This document shows, in pieces, positions 36,326 through 46,883 of a stretch of DNA of 54,187 nucleotides (positions are counted from its first letter, which is position 1; every line of letters starts with the position of its first letter). This DNA comes from Hoeflea sp. (GTDB lineage Bacteria; Pseudomonadota; Alphaproteobacteria; Rhizobiales; Rhizobiaceae), in the NCBI RefSeq assembly GCF_030682515.1, contig NZ_JAUXOD010000089.1, forward strand, positions 1 to 54,187, given 5' to 3'. The notes beneath the pieces are model-generated. The model made no database searches, was not told where the DNA came from, and saw only the letters and a list, made by a program, of their open reading frames with translations. Position numbers and translations under genes: made by a program.

Positions 36326-36571
36326 ATGGTACGCGATCAATATCAAACAGTGAAGGAACTAGCCGACCGGCTGAAGGTCAACGAAGCGACCGTGCGCGGC
36401 TGGATCCGTCACGGCGAGTTGAGGGCCATCGACATCGGCAAGGGCTGGCGGATCGCCGACAGCGATCTCGCAGCGTTCCTGAAGGCCCATGCAACCGGGC
36501 AACGCCCCGAAGGCGGAGGCGCGGCGCAGGATGCGGATCCGACAACGCGCGACCGGGACGGATCCAACTGA
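36326..36571 (+). CDS. Small HTH protein (excisionase/MerR-type)
   Basis: 81 residues: TVKELADRLKVNEATVRGWI, then RHGELRAIDIGKGWRIADSDLAAFL, the HTH_17 DNA-binding fold, followed by a 30-residue charged tail. It is likely a regulator of its own operon. Its TGA overlaps the ATG of the antiporter gene (TGATG), so the two are coupled. No phage or integrase gene is nearby, so an excision role is unlikely. Confidence 0.83.
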   Translation: MVRDQYQTVKELADRLKVNEATVRGWIRHGELRAIDIGKGWRIADSDLAAFLKAHATGQRPEGGGAAQDADPTTRDRDGSN

Positions 36572-38298
36572 TGGAAATGATCGTTCAGTCTCCTTTCGGG
36601 GAAGTCGCAGCCCTTCTGGTTCTTGCCGCGGTTATCGGATTTGTCGGGATCCTGCTCAGGCAGCCGCTGATCGTCAGTTTCATCGCCGTCGGCCTGATCG
36701 CCGGACCCTCGGCGCTGGACCTGGTGCACTCGGACGAACAGATCAGCCTGCTGTCTGAGCTTGGCATTGCCGTTCTCCTGTTCCTGGTCGGCATCAAGCT
36801 CGACGTGAAGCTCATCCGCTCGCTGGGCGCGGTGTCGCTGCTGACGGGCCTCGGCCAGGTCGCCTTCACCTCGATCTTCGGCTACCTGATCGGCCTGGCG
36901 CTTGGCCTTGGCCATGTCACCAGTCTCTATGTCGCCGTGGCGCTTACGTTTTCCTCGACCATCATCATCGTCAAGCTGCTGTCCGACAAGCGCGAGATCG
37001 ACAGCCTGCACGGGCAGATCGCGCTCGGCTTCCTGATCGTGCAGGATCTCGTGGTGGTGCTGGCGATGATCGTGCTGTCGGCCATCGGCATTGGCGCTGC
37101 CGCCGAAGGCGGGCATGGCGGCGGCGGCTCGGTGCCCATGGTGCTCGCCTCGGGCCTCGCCATGGTGGCGCTGGTGGTTGTCTTTGTCCGCTATGTCGCC
37201 AACCCGCTGAGCGAGCGACTGGCGCGCGCGCCGGAACTGCTGGTGATCTTCGCCATCGCGATGGCGGCCATGTTCGCCGCGATCGGGGATTTCGCAGGCC
37301 TCGGCAAGGAAGTGGGCGGGCTGCTTGCGGGCGTGGCGCTGGCCTCCACGCCCTACCGCGAAACCATCGCCGCAAGGCTTGCGCCCTTGCGCGACTTCCT
37401 GCTTCTGTTCTTCTTCATCGCGCTCGGCTCGGCGCTCGATCTGTCGCTGCTCGGCGCCCATGTGACCGGCGCCATCATCTTCTCGCTCTTCGTGCTGATC
37501 GGCAATCCGCTGATCGTGCTCGCCATCATGGGGGCGATGGGCTACCGAAAGCGCACCGGCTTCCTCGCCGGCCTCACCGTGGCGCAGATCAGCGAGTTCT
37601 CGCTGATCTTCGTGGCCATGGGCGTCTCGCTCGGCCATGTGCAGGAAGAAGCGCTCGGCCTCGTCACCATGGTGGGGCTGGTCACCATCGCGGCCTCCAC
37701 CTACATGATCACCTATTCCCACCAGCTCTATGCCCTGTGCGAACCGCTGTTGGGCCCGTTCGAGCGAAGGGGCACGCCGCGCGAGGCGTCCGAGGCAGGG
37801 GCTCATCGCAATGAAGGCTACAAGGTCATCGTTTTTGGTCTGGGTCGTTTCGGCACGGCCATAGGCATGCGGCTCCAGAAGCGCGGCGTCAGGGTTCTGG
37901 GCGTGGATTTCAATCCCCAGGCCGTGCGGCGCTGGCGCGAACTGGGGCTGGAGACACAGTTCGGAGATGCGAGCGATCCCGAATTCGTGGCGGAACTGCC
38001 GTTGCCGAACGCGGAATGGATCGTCTCGACCGTGCCGATCCACGTCACCGGCCTCACCCATGAAGACACCCGCACCACGCTGATCCAGCTCACGCGAAGC
38101 TCAGGCTTCCGCGGCAGGATCGCGGTTGCGTCGCACCACGCCCGCGACACCGAGGAACTGTTCGCCGCCGGCGCCGACATCGTCCTCGAACCGTTCCAGG
38201 ACGCGGCCGACCGTGCGGTCGACATCCTGTGCGGCGGCAGGGAAGAGGAGCGAACAACCATTCCCAGGATCGAAGCCGAAGAGCGGCAGGTTTCGTGA
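36571..38298 (+). CDS. Monovalent cation:proton antiporter with TrkA-N domain (KefB/YbaL-like)
   Basis: 575 residues. The N-terminal 380 form 12-13 helices of the CPA2 type (SFIAVGLIAGPSAL, LFLVGIKLDVKLIRSLG, GLGKEVGGLLAGVALAS, VAQISEFSLIFVAMG). After about 400 comes a TrkA-N/RCK Rossmann domain (VIVFGLGRFGTAIGMRLQKRG). Such proteins exchange K+ or Na+ for H+ and are gated by nucleotide or glutathione. The start ATG overlaps the HTH gene stop; an upstream in-frame extension is not protein-like. It is followed 49 nt later by a Usp gene. Confidence 0.92.
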   Translation: MEMIVQSPFGEVAALLVLAAVIGFVGILLRQPLIVSFIAVGLIAGPSALDLVHSDEQISLLSELGIAVLLFLVGIKLDVKLIRSLGAVSLLTGLGQVAFTSIFGYLIGLALGLGHVTSLYVAVALTFSSTIIIVKLLSDKREIDSLHGQIALGFLIVQDLVVVLAMIVLSAIGIGAAAEGGHGGGGSVPMVLASGLAMVALVVVFVRYVANPLSERLARAPELLVIFAIAMAAMFAAIGDFAGLGKEVGGLLAGVALASTPYRETIAARLAPLRDFLLLFFFIALGSALDLSLLGAHVTGAIIFSLFVLIGNPLIVLAIMGAMGYRKRTGFLAGLTVAQISEFSLIFVAMGVSLGHVQEEALGLVTMVGLVTIAASTYMITYSHQLYALCEPLLGPFERRGTPREASEAGAHRNEGYKVIVFGLGRFGTAIGMRLQKRGVRVLGVDFNPQAVRRWRELGLETQFGDASDPEFVAELPLPNAEWIVSTVPIHVTGLTHEDTRTTLIQLTRSSGFRGRIAVASHHARDTEELFAAGADIVLEPFQDAADRAVDILCGGREEERTTIPRIEAEERQVS

Positions 38299-38347
38299 AA
38301 GGCTGCCGCGGAGAAAGACGATAAATGCCACTATCGGGAGTTTCGTC

Positions 38348-39208
38348 ATGACCGGACATATTTTGATTGCAACCGACCTGTCGGCACGGTCCGAACTGGC
38401 CCTCCGGCGCGGGCTCTCTCTGGCAAAGGCCTGTGCGGCCCAATGCACGGTTCTCTATGTCGTCGACGAAGAGCAGCCGCAGGAGATCATCCGGGACAAG
38501 CAGGGCAGCATCAACAGGTATCTGGAAAAACAGATCACTGCCCTTCTGCCCGAAGGATCGCCCAGGCCCGAGGTCGTGATCGAAATCGGCGACATCCATG
38601 ACGCGATCAACAAGACCGCGCAGAAGCACCGCAGCCGGTTGATCGTCATGGGCGCGCACCGCCGGAACATCCTGCTGGATGTGTTTCGCGGCACAACCAT
38701 CGAACGGGTGCTGCACACCGGCTCCACCCCGGTTCTGATGGCGGCACGTCCGGTGGAGGACGACTATGATGCGGTTGTGTTTGGCGTGGCTGCCGATCCC
38801 TCCTCCAAACACGCGATCGACACCGCTTGTGCCCTGGGGCTTGTCGCCGCGGCCCAGCTCACCGTTGTCCATGCCTATACGGACCTGGCCAAAGTGCAGA
38901 TGAGCTATGCCGGCATTGAACCCGCGCAGATCACCCGGCAGTCCGGCGAACATTTCAATATGACGGCAGAAAAGCTCTACGAGTTCCTGTCCGATACGAT
39001 GATCAGCAATCGAAACTACAGGCTGGTGTTCGATGAAATCGACCCGGCGGAGATTATCCTGAAAGTCGCCGGCGATCTGGACGCCGATCTTGTTGTGGTG
39101 GGCACCCATGACCTGACCGGACTTCGAAAAGTGATGCTGGGCAGCGTTGCGCAATCGGTGTTGAGAAAAGCGCACTGCGATGTCCTGGCCGTGCCGCCCA
39201 CGGAGTGA
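38348..39208 (+). CDS. Tandem universal stress protein (UspA family)
   Basis: 286 residues with two Usp domains: HILIATDLSARSELALRRGLSL and, in the second half, DLVVVGTHDLTGLRKVMLGSVAQSVLRKAHCDVL, seen as GTHDLTGLRKVMLGSVAQSV, which keeps the G-2x-G-9x-G(S) ATP motif. GGGAG lies 8 nt before the ATG. It probably works with the antiporter gene it follows, since Usp domains often bind nucleotides and regulate transporters. A second Usp gene lies divergently beyond the HTH gene. Confidence 0.92.
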   Translation: MTGHILIATDLSARSELALRRGLSLAKACAAQCTVLYVVDEEQPQEIIRDKQGSINRYLEKQITALLPEGSPRPEVVIEIGDIHDAINKTAQKHRSRLIVMGAHRRNILLDVFRGTTIERVLHTGSTPVLMAARPVEDDYDAVVFGVAADPSSKHAIDTACALGLVAAAQLTVVHAYTDLAKVQMSYAGIEPAQITRQSGEHFNMTAEKLYEFLSDTMISNRNYRLVFDEIDPAEIILKVAGDLDADLVVVGTHDLTGLRKVMLGSVAQSVLRKAHCDVLAVPPTE

Positions 39209-39315
39209 CGGGGCACCGAGAGGGCGTGCATGGAAAGCATCAACCTGGTCAGAATGCTCCGTTGGCCTTTGTGGCCGGTCTGCCTTTGAGCTGCCCGGCC
39301 ATGGCGCTCCTCGCC

Positions 39316-40134
39316 TCAGCAGGCGAGACCGAGCGCCTCGAGCCGGGCCACGGTGGCGGGCAGCCGCGGCAGGTCGGTGCGCACTTCCAGCATCAGCCGC
39401 GGGCGCTCCTTGAGCGCCGCAAGCGCATCGAACACCGGGCGCCAGGCGATGCGGCCGTCGCCGGGATGCCAGTGGCGGTCGGCATAGCCGTCGACATCCT
39501 GCAGATGCACATGGCCGAGAAGCCCGCTCGAAGCCGCGATGAAATCCACCACATGCGGCGCGTCGTAGCGGCCATGGACGATGTCGGCGTGGCCGGTGTC
39601 GAGCGACACCTTGAGGTTCGCATGGCCGATCTGGCGCACCATGTCGACACGGGCGGCAGGATCGGTGTCGTCGCAGTTTTCCAGCATCAGCGTGCAGCCG
39701 ATGCCCGCCGCGCGGTCAAGCACCGGGGCGAGACAGTCCGCGGCGCAGTCGATCAGGCTCGGATAGACGCCCGCGTAGTTGGCGCGGTTCAGCTGGTGCC
39801 AGTGGGTGAACGGGCTGTGGATCACCATATGCGTGGCCTCAAGCGCCTCGGCCACGGCCAGGGCCTGCATCATGCGCTTCTCAACGATCGCGCGGACTTC
39901 CCTGTCGGGCGTCGAGATATCGAGCCCGAAGAAGGGACCGTGGATGCCGCGCTCGCCGGTGTGGGCGGGCAGCACCGCCTGCCAGGCGGAAATCAGGTCG
40001 GAGTGATCGCGCTCCAGCACGCCGATCTGGCAGAAATCCTGGATCTCGATGGCGCGGCCGGGGCCGCAGATCCAGTCCTGGATCTGGGTGAAGGTGGGCA
40101 GCGTCACGGCGGCGCCGAGCAGCGGAAGGGTCAT
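39316..40134 (-). CDS. Sugar phosphate isomerase/epimerase (TIM barrel, AP-endonuclease-2 family)
   Basis: 272 residues of the xylose-isomerase-like TIM barrel: THMVIHSPFTHWHQ, LMLENCDDTDPAA, KVSLDTGHADIVHG and HVHLQDVDGYADRHWHPGDGRI, whose E, D and H residues are metal ligands. It follows a permease gene by 11 nt in the same operon as an ABC importer. It probably acts on the imported sugar, polyol or their phosphates. In E. coli ugp this position has a phosphodiesterase (ugpQ). Exact substrate unknown. Confidence 0.85.
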   Translation of the reverse strand: MTLPLLGAAVTLPTFTQIQDWICGPGRAIEIQDFCQIGVLERDHSDLISAWQAVLPAHTGERGIHGPFFGLDISTPDREVRAIVEKRMMQALAVAEALEATHMVIHSPFTHWHQLNRANYAGVYPSLIDCAADCLAPVLDRAAGIGCTLMLENCDDTDPAARVDMVRQIGHANLKVSLDTGHADIVHGRYDAPHVVDFIAASSGLLGHVHLQDVDGYADRHWHPGDGRIAWRPVFDALAALKERPRLMLEVRTDLPRLPATVARLEALGLAC

Positions 40135-40145
40135 GGTAGTGTCCT

Positions 40146-40964
40146 TTACTTGATGCCGGCGCGCATGAAACTCTGCACGAACTGGCGTTGGAAAAGCAGA
40201 AAGCCCAGGAGCAGCGGCGCCGATGTCATCAGCGTCGCCGCATTGATCACCGCCCATTCGATGCCGCTGTCGGTGGTGGCGAAGATCGACAGGCCCACGG
40301 TCAGCGGCCGTGTCTCCACCGAATTGGTGATGACCAGCGGCCAGAGGAAATTGTTCCAGTGGTGGCTGACCGAGACCAGGCCAAAGGCCAGCATCGCCGG
40401 CTTGCCCAAGGGCACATAGACCCGCCAGAGCAGGCCGAGCAGAGAACAGCCTTCCACGCGCGCGGCTTCGTCGAGTTCCTTCGGGATCGTCCGAAACGTC
40501 TGACGCAGCAGGAAGATGGCGAAGCCCGAGGCAAAATAGGGCAGCCCGATCGCCAGGATCGTGTCGACGAGCCCGAGCCGGAACATGGTCCGGTAATTCT
40601 CGACCAGCAGGATGTCGGGCATGATCAGAAGCTGCACCAGCACCAGCCCGAACAGCACCGACTTGCCGGGAAACTCCAGCCGCGCAAAGGCGAAGGCCGC
40701 CAGCGTGCACAGCACCAGCTGCACCGTGAGCACCATCGTCACCAGCAGGATGGTGTTGAGGAAATAGCGCGCGAACGGCGCCTTGCCCCAGGCGGTGACG
40801 AAATTCTCGAGCGTCAGCGGGGCGGTGAGTTCGAACCGCGCCTCGAACGCCGCGGGATGGAACGCCGACCACAGCGCGTAAGTGAGCGGCACGATCCACA
40901 GCGCCGCGAGCAGCCATCCGGCGGTGCGCATCAGGATCCGGTCAAGCGGGGTCTCGCGGATCAT
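40146..40964 (-). CDS. ABC sugar/polyol transporter permease (UgpE-like)
   Basis: 272 residues with six membrane helices and the inner-membrane permease EAA loop (RTIPKELDEAARVEGCSLLGLLWRVYVPLGKP, seen as DEAARVEGCSLLGLLWRVYV). Pairs with the first permease. Its ATG overlaps the TGA of the upstream permease (ATGA). Belongs to the MalG/UgpE side of the carbohydrate-uptake (CUT1) importers. Confidence 0.92.
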   Translation of the reverse strand: MIRETPLDRILMRTAGWLLAALWIVPLTYALWSAFHPAAFEARFELTAPLTLENFVTAWGKAPFARYFLNTILLVTMVLTVQLVLCTLAAFAFARLEFPGKSVLFGLVLVQLLIMPDILLVENYRTMFRLGLVDTILAIGLPYFASGFAIFLLRQTFRTIPKELDEAARVEGCSLLGLLWRVYVPLGKPAMLAFGLVSVSHHWNNFLWPLVITNSVETRPLTVGLSIFATTDSGIEWAVINAATLMTSAPLLLGFLLFQRQFVQSFMRAGIK

Positions 40965-41833
40965 CGGTAGTGCACCCGGCGGTCGGCGGCGAAGAACTGG
41001 CCGATCCCGACAAGCGTCAGGATCGCCACCAGAACCATGGTCAAAGCTGCGGCATAGGCCGTGTCCCAGTAGCGGAAGCCGTTCTCGAAAATGTAGTAGA
41101 GCAGCAGCATCGAGGCATTGTCGGGTCCGCCGCGGGTCATGACGAAGACATGATCGACCAGCCGGAAGGCGTTGATCGTGGCATTGACCGAGACGAACAG
41201 CGTCGTCGGCATGATCAGCGGCAGCGTCACCCGGCGAAAGAAGGTGAGCCGCGAACAGCCCTCGATGGCGGCGGCTTCCCTGAGCGAGGTCGGGATGGTC
41301 TGAAGCGCCGCCAGGTAGAAGATCATGAAGAAGCCGGCCTCCTTCCACACTGTCACGGCCGCCACGGCATAGAGCGCGGTCGCCGGCTGGCCGACATAAT
41401 TGGCAGAGCCGAAGCCGAAGAACATGCGGATCTGGTCGATCAGGCCGAAGCCCGGCGCATAGAAGAACAGCCAGATATTGGCGACCGCAATCAGCGGCAG
41501 CACGGTCGGCGTGAAGAAGGCCATGCGCATCAGCGACACGCCTCTGAACCGGGCCTGCACGAACAGCGCCATGGCGAGCGACAGCACGATCGAGGTGGGA
41601 ATCGTCAGCGCCGCATAGATCGCCGAATTCCACATCGCCTTGGCGAAGACCGGGTCGGCCATCATGCGGGTGTAGTTCTCCGCCCCGACGAACACCGAGG
41701 GCCGCCGCCCCCTGGGTGTCGACCAGAAACTGTCAATCAGCGTCTGCACCGCCGGGTAATGGGTGAAGGCGATCAGGAACACGAACGCGGGCAGCAGCAG
41801 CAGCCAGGCGTGGATCCAGTGGCGGCGGGGCAT
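40961..41833 (-). CDS. ABC sugar/polyol transporter permease (UgpA-like)
   Basis: 290 residues with six predicted helices and the EAA motif SLREAAAIEGCSRLTFFRRVTLPLI, seen as REAAAIEGCSRLTFFRRVTL. Belongs to the MalF/UgpA group of CUT1 importers and forms a heterodimer with the second permease encoded next. It lies 82 nt downstream of the binding-protein gene. Confidence 0.92.
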   Translation of the reverse strand: MPRRHWIHAWLLLLPAFVFLIAFTHYPAVQTLIDSFWSTPRGRRPSVFVGAENYTRMMADPVFAKAMWNSAIYAALTIPTSIVLSLAMALFVQARFRGVSLMRMAFFTPTVLPLIAVANIWLFFYAPGFGLIDQIRMFFGFGSANYVGQPATALYAVAAVTVWKEAGFFMIFYLAALQTIPTSLREAAAIEGCSRLTFFRRVTLPLIMPTTLFVSVNATINAFRLVDHVFVMTRGGPDNASMLLLYYIFENGFRYWDTAYAAALTMVLVAILTLVGIGQFFAADRRVHYR

Positions 41834-41915
41834 GGGATCGATCCTTCAAGGGGAAAGGGCCGGCAAGGGGAAAGGGCCGGGGTTGCCCCCGGCCCTGGGT
41901 TTGCTTGACGGGTGT

Positions 41916-43190
41916 TTAGCGGTAGGCGGCCAGGATCGCGTCGGCCTCGGCCTGGGCGGCGTCAAGCGCCTCCTTCGGCGACTTCTGCAGCGTGATCGCG
42001 GCTTCCAGCGCCGAATTCAGAAGCTGCGTCACCCGCGGTCCCTCGAAGGTCGACAGTTCCGCCACCGCATGGTCGAGCTGGTCGCGGGCCACCAGCGCCT
42101 GCGGGAAGTCGGCGGTGTAGGCCTTCATCTTCTCGGTTTCCCAGATGTCGGCGCGCGGCGCGACATAGCCGGTGGCGATCGTCCAGTCGGCGGCCTGTTC
42201 AGGGGCGGTCGCCCACTTCACGAAGTCGACCGCGGCCTTGAGTTCCTCGTCAGACGAGCCCTTCATCAGGTAGAAATTGCCGCCGCCGGTGGGAGCGCCG
42301 GGCTGCTTGAGGCCGGGCAGCATGCCCACGCCGAACTCGAACGGCGCATTGGCGCGCACATTGGTCAGGTTGCCGGTGGTGGTCCAGATCATCGCGGCCT
42401 GGCCTTCGAAGAAGGCCTTGGGCGTGCCGCCCCAGTCGAGAATGCCGGGCGCCTGGACGCCGTCGGTCTGCGAAAGGGCGACGAGGGCTTCGAGCGCCGC
42501 GATGGCTTCGGGCGAATTGAAATAGACTTCGGTGCCCTTGTCGTTCTGCAGCTTGCCGCCATTGCCGGCGACGATGCCCGACCAGAGCCAGGACGGGAAG
42601 CCCGAGGACGGGATGTGCACGCCCCACTGGGTGACATTGCCGTTGGCGTCCTTCTTGGTGAGCGCCTTGCCCATCTCGACCATCTCGGCCCAGGTGGCGG
42701 GACCCTTCTCGGGGTCGAGGCCGGCTTCCGCGAAGGCGGCCTTGTTCCAGTACAGAACCGGGGTCGAGCGCTGGAACGGGATGCCCCAGGTCTGGCCCTC
42801 ATACTGGCTGTTGAGCATGAACGAGGGATAAAAGCCGCCGATCCACTCGGCCTTCTCGGCGTCGCTCAAGAACCGGTCGAAGGATTCGACCAGCTCCTCG
42901 TCGATGAACTTGTACATGTCGGTCGACAGCGAGATCACCAGCTGCGGGGCATTGCCGCCGCGCGCCGCAGTGATCGCCTTGGTGGTCGTGTCGGCATAGG
43001 AGCCGGTGTAGATCGCGTTGATCTTCACGTCCGGATTGGCCGCGAGATAGGCGTCGGTCAGGGCCTGCACGGTTTCGGCCGGCTTGCCGCCGACGGCGAC
43101 GGGGAAATAGAATTCGAGTTCGACGGCCTGCGCCGGGGCGGCAAAGGTCACCAGCGCGATCGAGGCAAACAGGGCTGAACGCAAAGTCAT
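41916..43190 (-). CDS. Extracellular solute-binding protein (UgpB-like)
   Basis: 424 residues with a signal peptide (LFASIALVTFAAPAQA). PFQRSTPVLYWNKAAFAEAGLDP and TWAEMVEMGKALTKKD resemble UgpB-type binding proteins, which take glycerol-3-phosphate or related phosphodiesters. It would capture the substrate in the periplasm for the two permeases. It is 11 nt downstream of the ATPase gene, so all five genes make one operon. Confidence 0.92.
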   Translation of the reverse strand: MTLRSALFASIALVTFAAPAQAVELEFYFPVAVGGKPAETVQALTDAYLAANPDVKINAIYTGSYADTTTKAITAARGGNAPQLVISLSTDMYKFIDEELVESFDRFLSDAEKAEWIGGFYPSFMLNSQYEGQTWGIPFQRSTPVLYWNKAAFAEAGLDPEKGPATWAEMVEMGKALTKKDANGNVTQWGVHIPSSGFPSWLWSGIVAGNGGKLQNDKGTEVYFNSPEAIAALEALVALSQTDGVQAPGILDWGGTPKAFFEGQAAMIWTTTGNLTNVRANAPFEFGVGMLPGLKQPGAPTGGGNFYLMKGSSDEELKAAVDFVKWATAPEQAADWTIATGYVAPRADIWETEKMKAYTADFPQALVARDQLDHAVAELSTFEGPRVTQLLNSALEAAITLQKSPKEALDAAQAEADAILAAYR

Positions 43191-43201
43191 GTCATATCCT
43201 T

Positions 43202-44335
<1,134 letters not shown>

Positions 44336-44573
44336 CGCTTAGCGCGAGCCGATGAAGCTTTTGCGACAGGATGGAGGCCGCGGGCAAAAGCAGGCCGGAA
44401 GGCTGGGGACAGTTCCCGGGTTTTCCCATCAGATCCCCCTCAACCTTTAAGGGGACGGATGACCCATCTCGTCGGATCCACCGCTGCACAGAGCCACAAA
44501 ACTGCGCCGAAGACCCTCGGCATTGCTCGGATGGCAGGGGTTGGATTACTTTGTCGGCATGGGGAGAACGTGG

Positions 44574-45071
44574 ATGGCTTTGGACAAAAGACAATTCATG
44601 TGGTTTGGCTCGATCGCGCTGGTCGCCATCATCGGCTTCTTTCTGGTCAAGATCGTTTTCGAGCCGTCGGAGAGGGAGGCCAGGGCCTTTCTGTACAAGC
44701 TGTTGCGCGCTGACGGTCAGGTGCATGCACTGGGAGCGGACGGGCTGGTGCGCCCGCTCGCCGCGGCCCAGATCAGCCGCATCGATGCGGCACGGTGCTT
44801 TCCGGACCGCGCCGACGCAGGTCACCGAGGGCGCTACGAGCTGAGAGTGGCGAGACGATTCATCTGCCGCTATGCCGTAGTCACGCCCGAAGCAGCGCGT
44901 TTAGAGACTGCGCTGCGCGCCACGCGGGAGCCGCCGGGAGGCCCGGCCGAAAGCGCCGTGCCGGGATCGCTGGTCGATCCATCACGCTACCGGGTGGGCA
45001 GTTTCAGATTGTCGCCGGTCGGACGGAGTGAAGCAGAAGCGTTGCTGGGTGCCGGGCTGATGGGCAATTAG
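44574..45071 (+). CDS. Hypothetical single-pass membrane protein
   Basis: About 165 residues. I do not recognise it. One strongly hydrophobic helix (MWFGSIALVAIIGFFLVKIVF, residues 9-29, seen as MWFGSIALVAIIGFFLVKI) is followed by a soluble, Arg-rich domain with two cysteines. GGGGAG lies 7 nt before the ATG. It is alone between divergent and convergent neighbours, and no conserved motif is visible. Probably a real gene because of the start signal and membrane segment. Confidence 0.6.
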   Translation: MALDKRQFMWFGSIALVAIIGFFLVKIVFEPSEREARAFLYKLLRADGQVHALGADGLVRPLAAAQISRIDAARCFPDRADAGHRGRYELRVARRFICRYAVVTPEAARLETALRATREPPGGPAESAVPGSLVDPSRYRVGSFRLSPVGRSEAEALLGAGLMGN

Positions 45072-45179
45072 CGGACGCGAAACCACCACCCTGGGCCTTC
45101 ATCAGTCTGAGCACCTGGCGAACTCCGGATTGCCGGTCTCGCCATGCGCCTTGGAAAGGGAAGCCATAAGACCAGTCCA

Positions 45180-45554
45180 TCAGTTCCGGGTCTTCATGGC
45201 CTCGGCTCGCTCGTCAAGGCCAGGTTCGTCGGCCAATTCCGGTTTGACGCCGATCCCTTCCCACCAATCCCCCAGGGCGTCGAGCAGCGGCACGAGGCGC
45301 TCGCCCGCCGGTGTGAGGCTGTAATCCACGCGCAGCGGGTAGCCCGCAAACGCGGTGCGCGCGACAATGCCCGCATCCTCCAGCCGCTTGAGTTCGAAGC
45401 TCAGCATCCTGTGCGAGATCGTGGGGTTGTCGCGTCTCAATTCGTTGAAGCGTCTGGTGCCGTCCTTGAGATAGTAGACCAGCAGCCCCGGCCAGCGGCC
45501 GCTCAGCACCTGCATCACTTCCTCGATCGGACAACGGGAAACAAGGTCTTTCAT
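45180..45554 (-). CDS. HxlR-family transcriptional regulator
   Basis: 124 residues of winged-helix HxlR type: CPIEEVMQVLSGRWPGLLVYYL, RRFNELRRDNPTISHRMLSFELKRLEDAGIV, seen as RRFNELRRDNPTISHRMLS, and VDYSLTPAGERLVPLLDALGDW. The first Cys may sense redox or electrophilic stress, as in other HxlR proteins. It is divergent from a glutathione-S-transferase-like gene, whose expression it probably controls. Confidence 0.9.
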   Translation of the reverse strand: MKDLVSRCPIEEVMQVLSGRWPGLLVYYLKDGTRRFNELRRDNPTISHRMLSFELKRLEDAGIVARTAFAGYPLRVDYSLTPAGERLVPLLDALGDWWEGIGVKPELADEPGLDERAEAMKTRN

Positions 45555-45721
45555 CGCTGGGTCCTGGTTACAAAAACCTGCGTTATTTACTTGGGAGCCC
45601 CTTTGACTAGGGTCAAGGCCGCTGCGCAGCGACAACCTTGCTGCATGTCGCCTTCGGGTGAAGCCACCTGAGCGGCAACCGGCATGCGTCATTCCAAAAT
45701 CCACAGCGGAGAAAGACATCA

Positions 45722-46432
45722 ATGGAACCGACACTCATCTATGGCTTCCCGGCGGGAAGCTCCATGGGTCTCGTGGCTGCGCTCGAATGGCTGGGCAGGC
45801 CCTATCGCCTGTGCCGCGTCGACATGCTGGGCGAGATGCGCGAGGCGTCCTATGCCCGCCTCAACGCCCGGCACGAAACCCCGGCGCTGGTGACCGATCG
45901 CGGTCAATTGCTCACGGAAACCATGGCGATTGCCGCCTGGCTCGAGGCCCGCGACACCGACCGCCGCATCAGCTTCGATCCGCTCTCGCCCGAGGCGGAC
46001 CGGATGCGCCAGCTGTCAGGCTTCATCAACACCGGCTTTACCGGCGCCTTCAGCCCGCTCTGGCACGTGATGGAGGCGGAAGGTCTCGCTCCCTCCGCCC
46101 AGACCGCCCTCACCGCGTTCGGCCGGTCGAGCGTGATCGAACGCCATGACAAGCTCGAACAGATGGTCGAGCCGGACAGAACCTTCCTCATGGGGGACAG
46201 GCCGACCCTGGCCGACGGGCTGTTCATCGGCGTCGCCCGCTGGCTTGATGTCCACCAGGTGGCCGATCGGGCGCGCTGGCCGAAACTCTCGGCCTTGCGC
46301 GACCGGCTCGACGCCGATCCGGCGGTCGTCTTCGCCACGGCAATGGAAAACGGGAAGCAGGCCCGGGGCAATGGCAGCTGCCGCGGCCATGTCGCACTCG
46401 CCGAGCTGATCGAACGCTTCGGCGCGCGGTAA
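45722..46432 (+). CDS. Glutathione S-transferase family protein
   Basis: 236 residues with a thioredoxin-like N-terminal domain (TLIYGFPAGSSMGLVAALEWLGRPYRL; glutathione-binding HETPALVTDRGQLLTETMAIAAWLE) and an all-helical C-terminal domain. Likely conjugates or reduces electrophiles with glutathione. Divergent from an HxlR regulator. It ends 1 nt from the PIN toxin gene on the opposite strand. Confidence 0.88.
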   Translation: MEPTLIYGFPAGSSMGLVAALEWLGRPYRLCRVDMLGEMREASYARLNARHETPALVTDRGQLLTETMAIAAWLEARDTDRRISFDPLSPEADRMRQLSGFINTGFTGAFSPLWHVMEAEGLAPSAQTALTAFGRSSVIERHDKLEQMVEPDRTFLMGDRPTLADGLFIGVARWLDVHQVADRARWPKLSALRDRLDADPAVVFATAMENGKQARGNGSCRGHVALAELIERFGAR

Positions 46433-46433
46433 G

Positions 46434-46883
46434 TCATCGTCCCGTGGCGGCGCTTGCCGCCGCCACGGCAATTCCGAACGGCTCGAAATGCTTCACGTTC
46501 CGGGTGAGCAGGATCAGCCTGTGAAGATGCGCCGTGCCTGCGATCATGGCGTCCGACGCGCCGGAATTGAAGCCGGCCGCGATCGCCCTTGCCTCAAGCT
46601 CGCCCGACACACGCGCCACCTCCGCGTCCACCGGCAGGATGACCCCCGCATGGCGCGCCACCAGAGGCCGGAGCCAGCTGTCGAGCGCCCGCGCCTTGTG
46701 CGCAGCGCCCCTGGCCTCGAGAAGCCTGACACCCTTTTCAAGCTCATGAACGGAAACGGCGGAAAGGAAGATCTGTCCCTGGCTGTCCAGCGCCTCGGCC
46801 CATGCCGCGAACCCCTCCGGCACGCCGGCCCGGCCCGGCGCGAGCAATGAGATCACATCGGTGTCGAATAGATAGCCGTTCAA
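46434..46883 (-). CDS. PIN-domain toxin (VapC/FitB-like)
   Basis: 149 residues with the PIN acidic residues in YLFDTDVISLL, the E of HELEKGVRLLE, and the GASDAMIAGTA and LLTRNVKHF regions. Probably an RNase toxin. Its start overlaps the antitoxin TGA (ATGA), giving antitoxin-toxin order. All expected active-site positions appear present, with His in place of Asp in the last motif, a common FitB-type variant. Confidence 0.88.
   Translation of the reverse strand: MNGYLFDTDVISLLAPGRAGVPEGFAAWAEALDSQGQIFLSAVSVHELEKGVRLLEARGAAHKARALDSWLRPLVARHAGVILPVDAEVARVSGELEARAIAAGFNSGASDAMIAGTAHLHRLILLTRNVKHFEPFGIAVAAASAATGR

Noticed and set aside
44404..44413. GGGGACAGTT as a sixth copy of the dispersed palindrome
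   Set aside because: Only ten bases match and no second arm follows; could be chance or a remnant.
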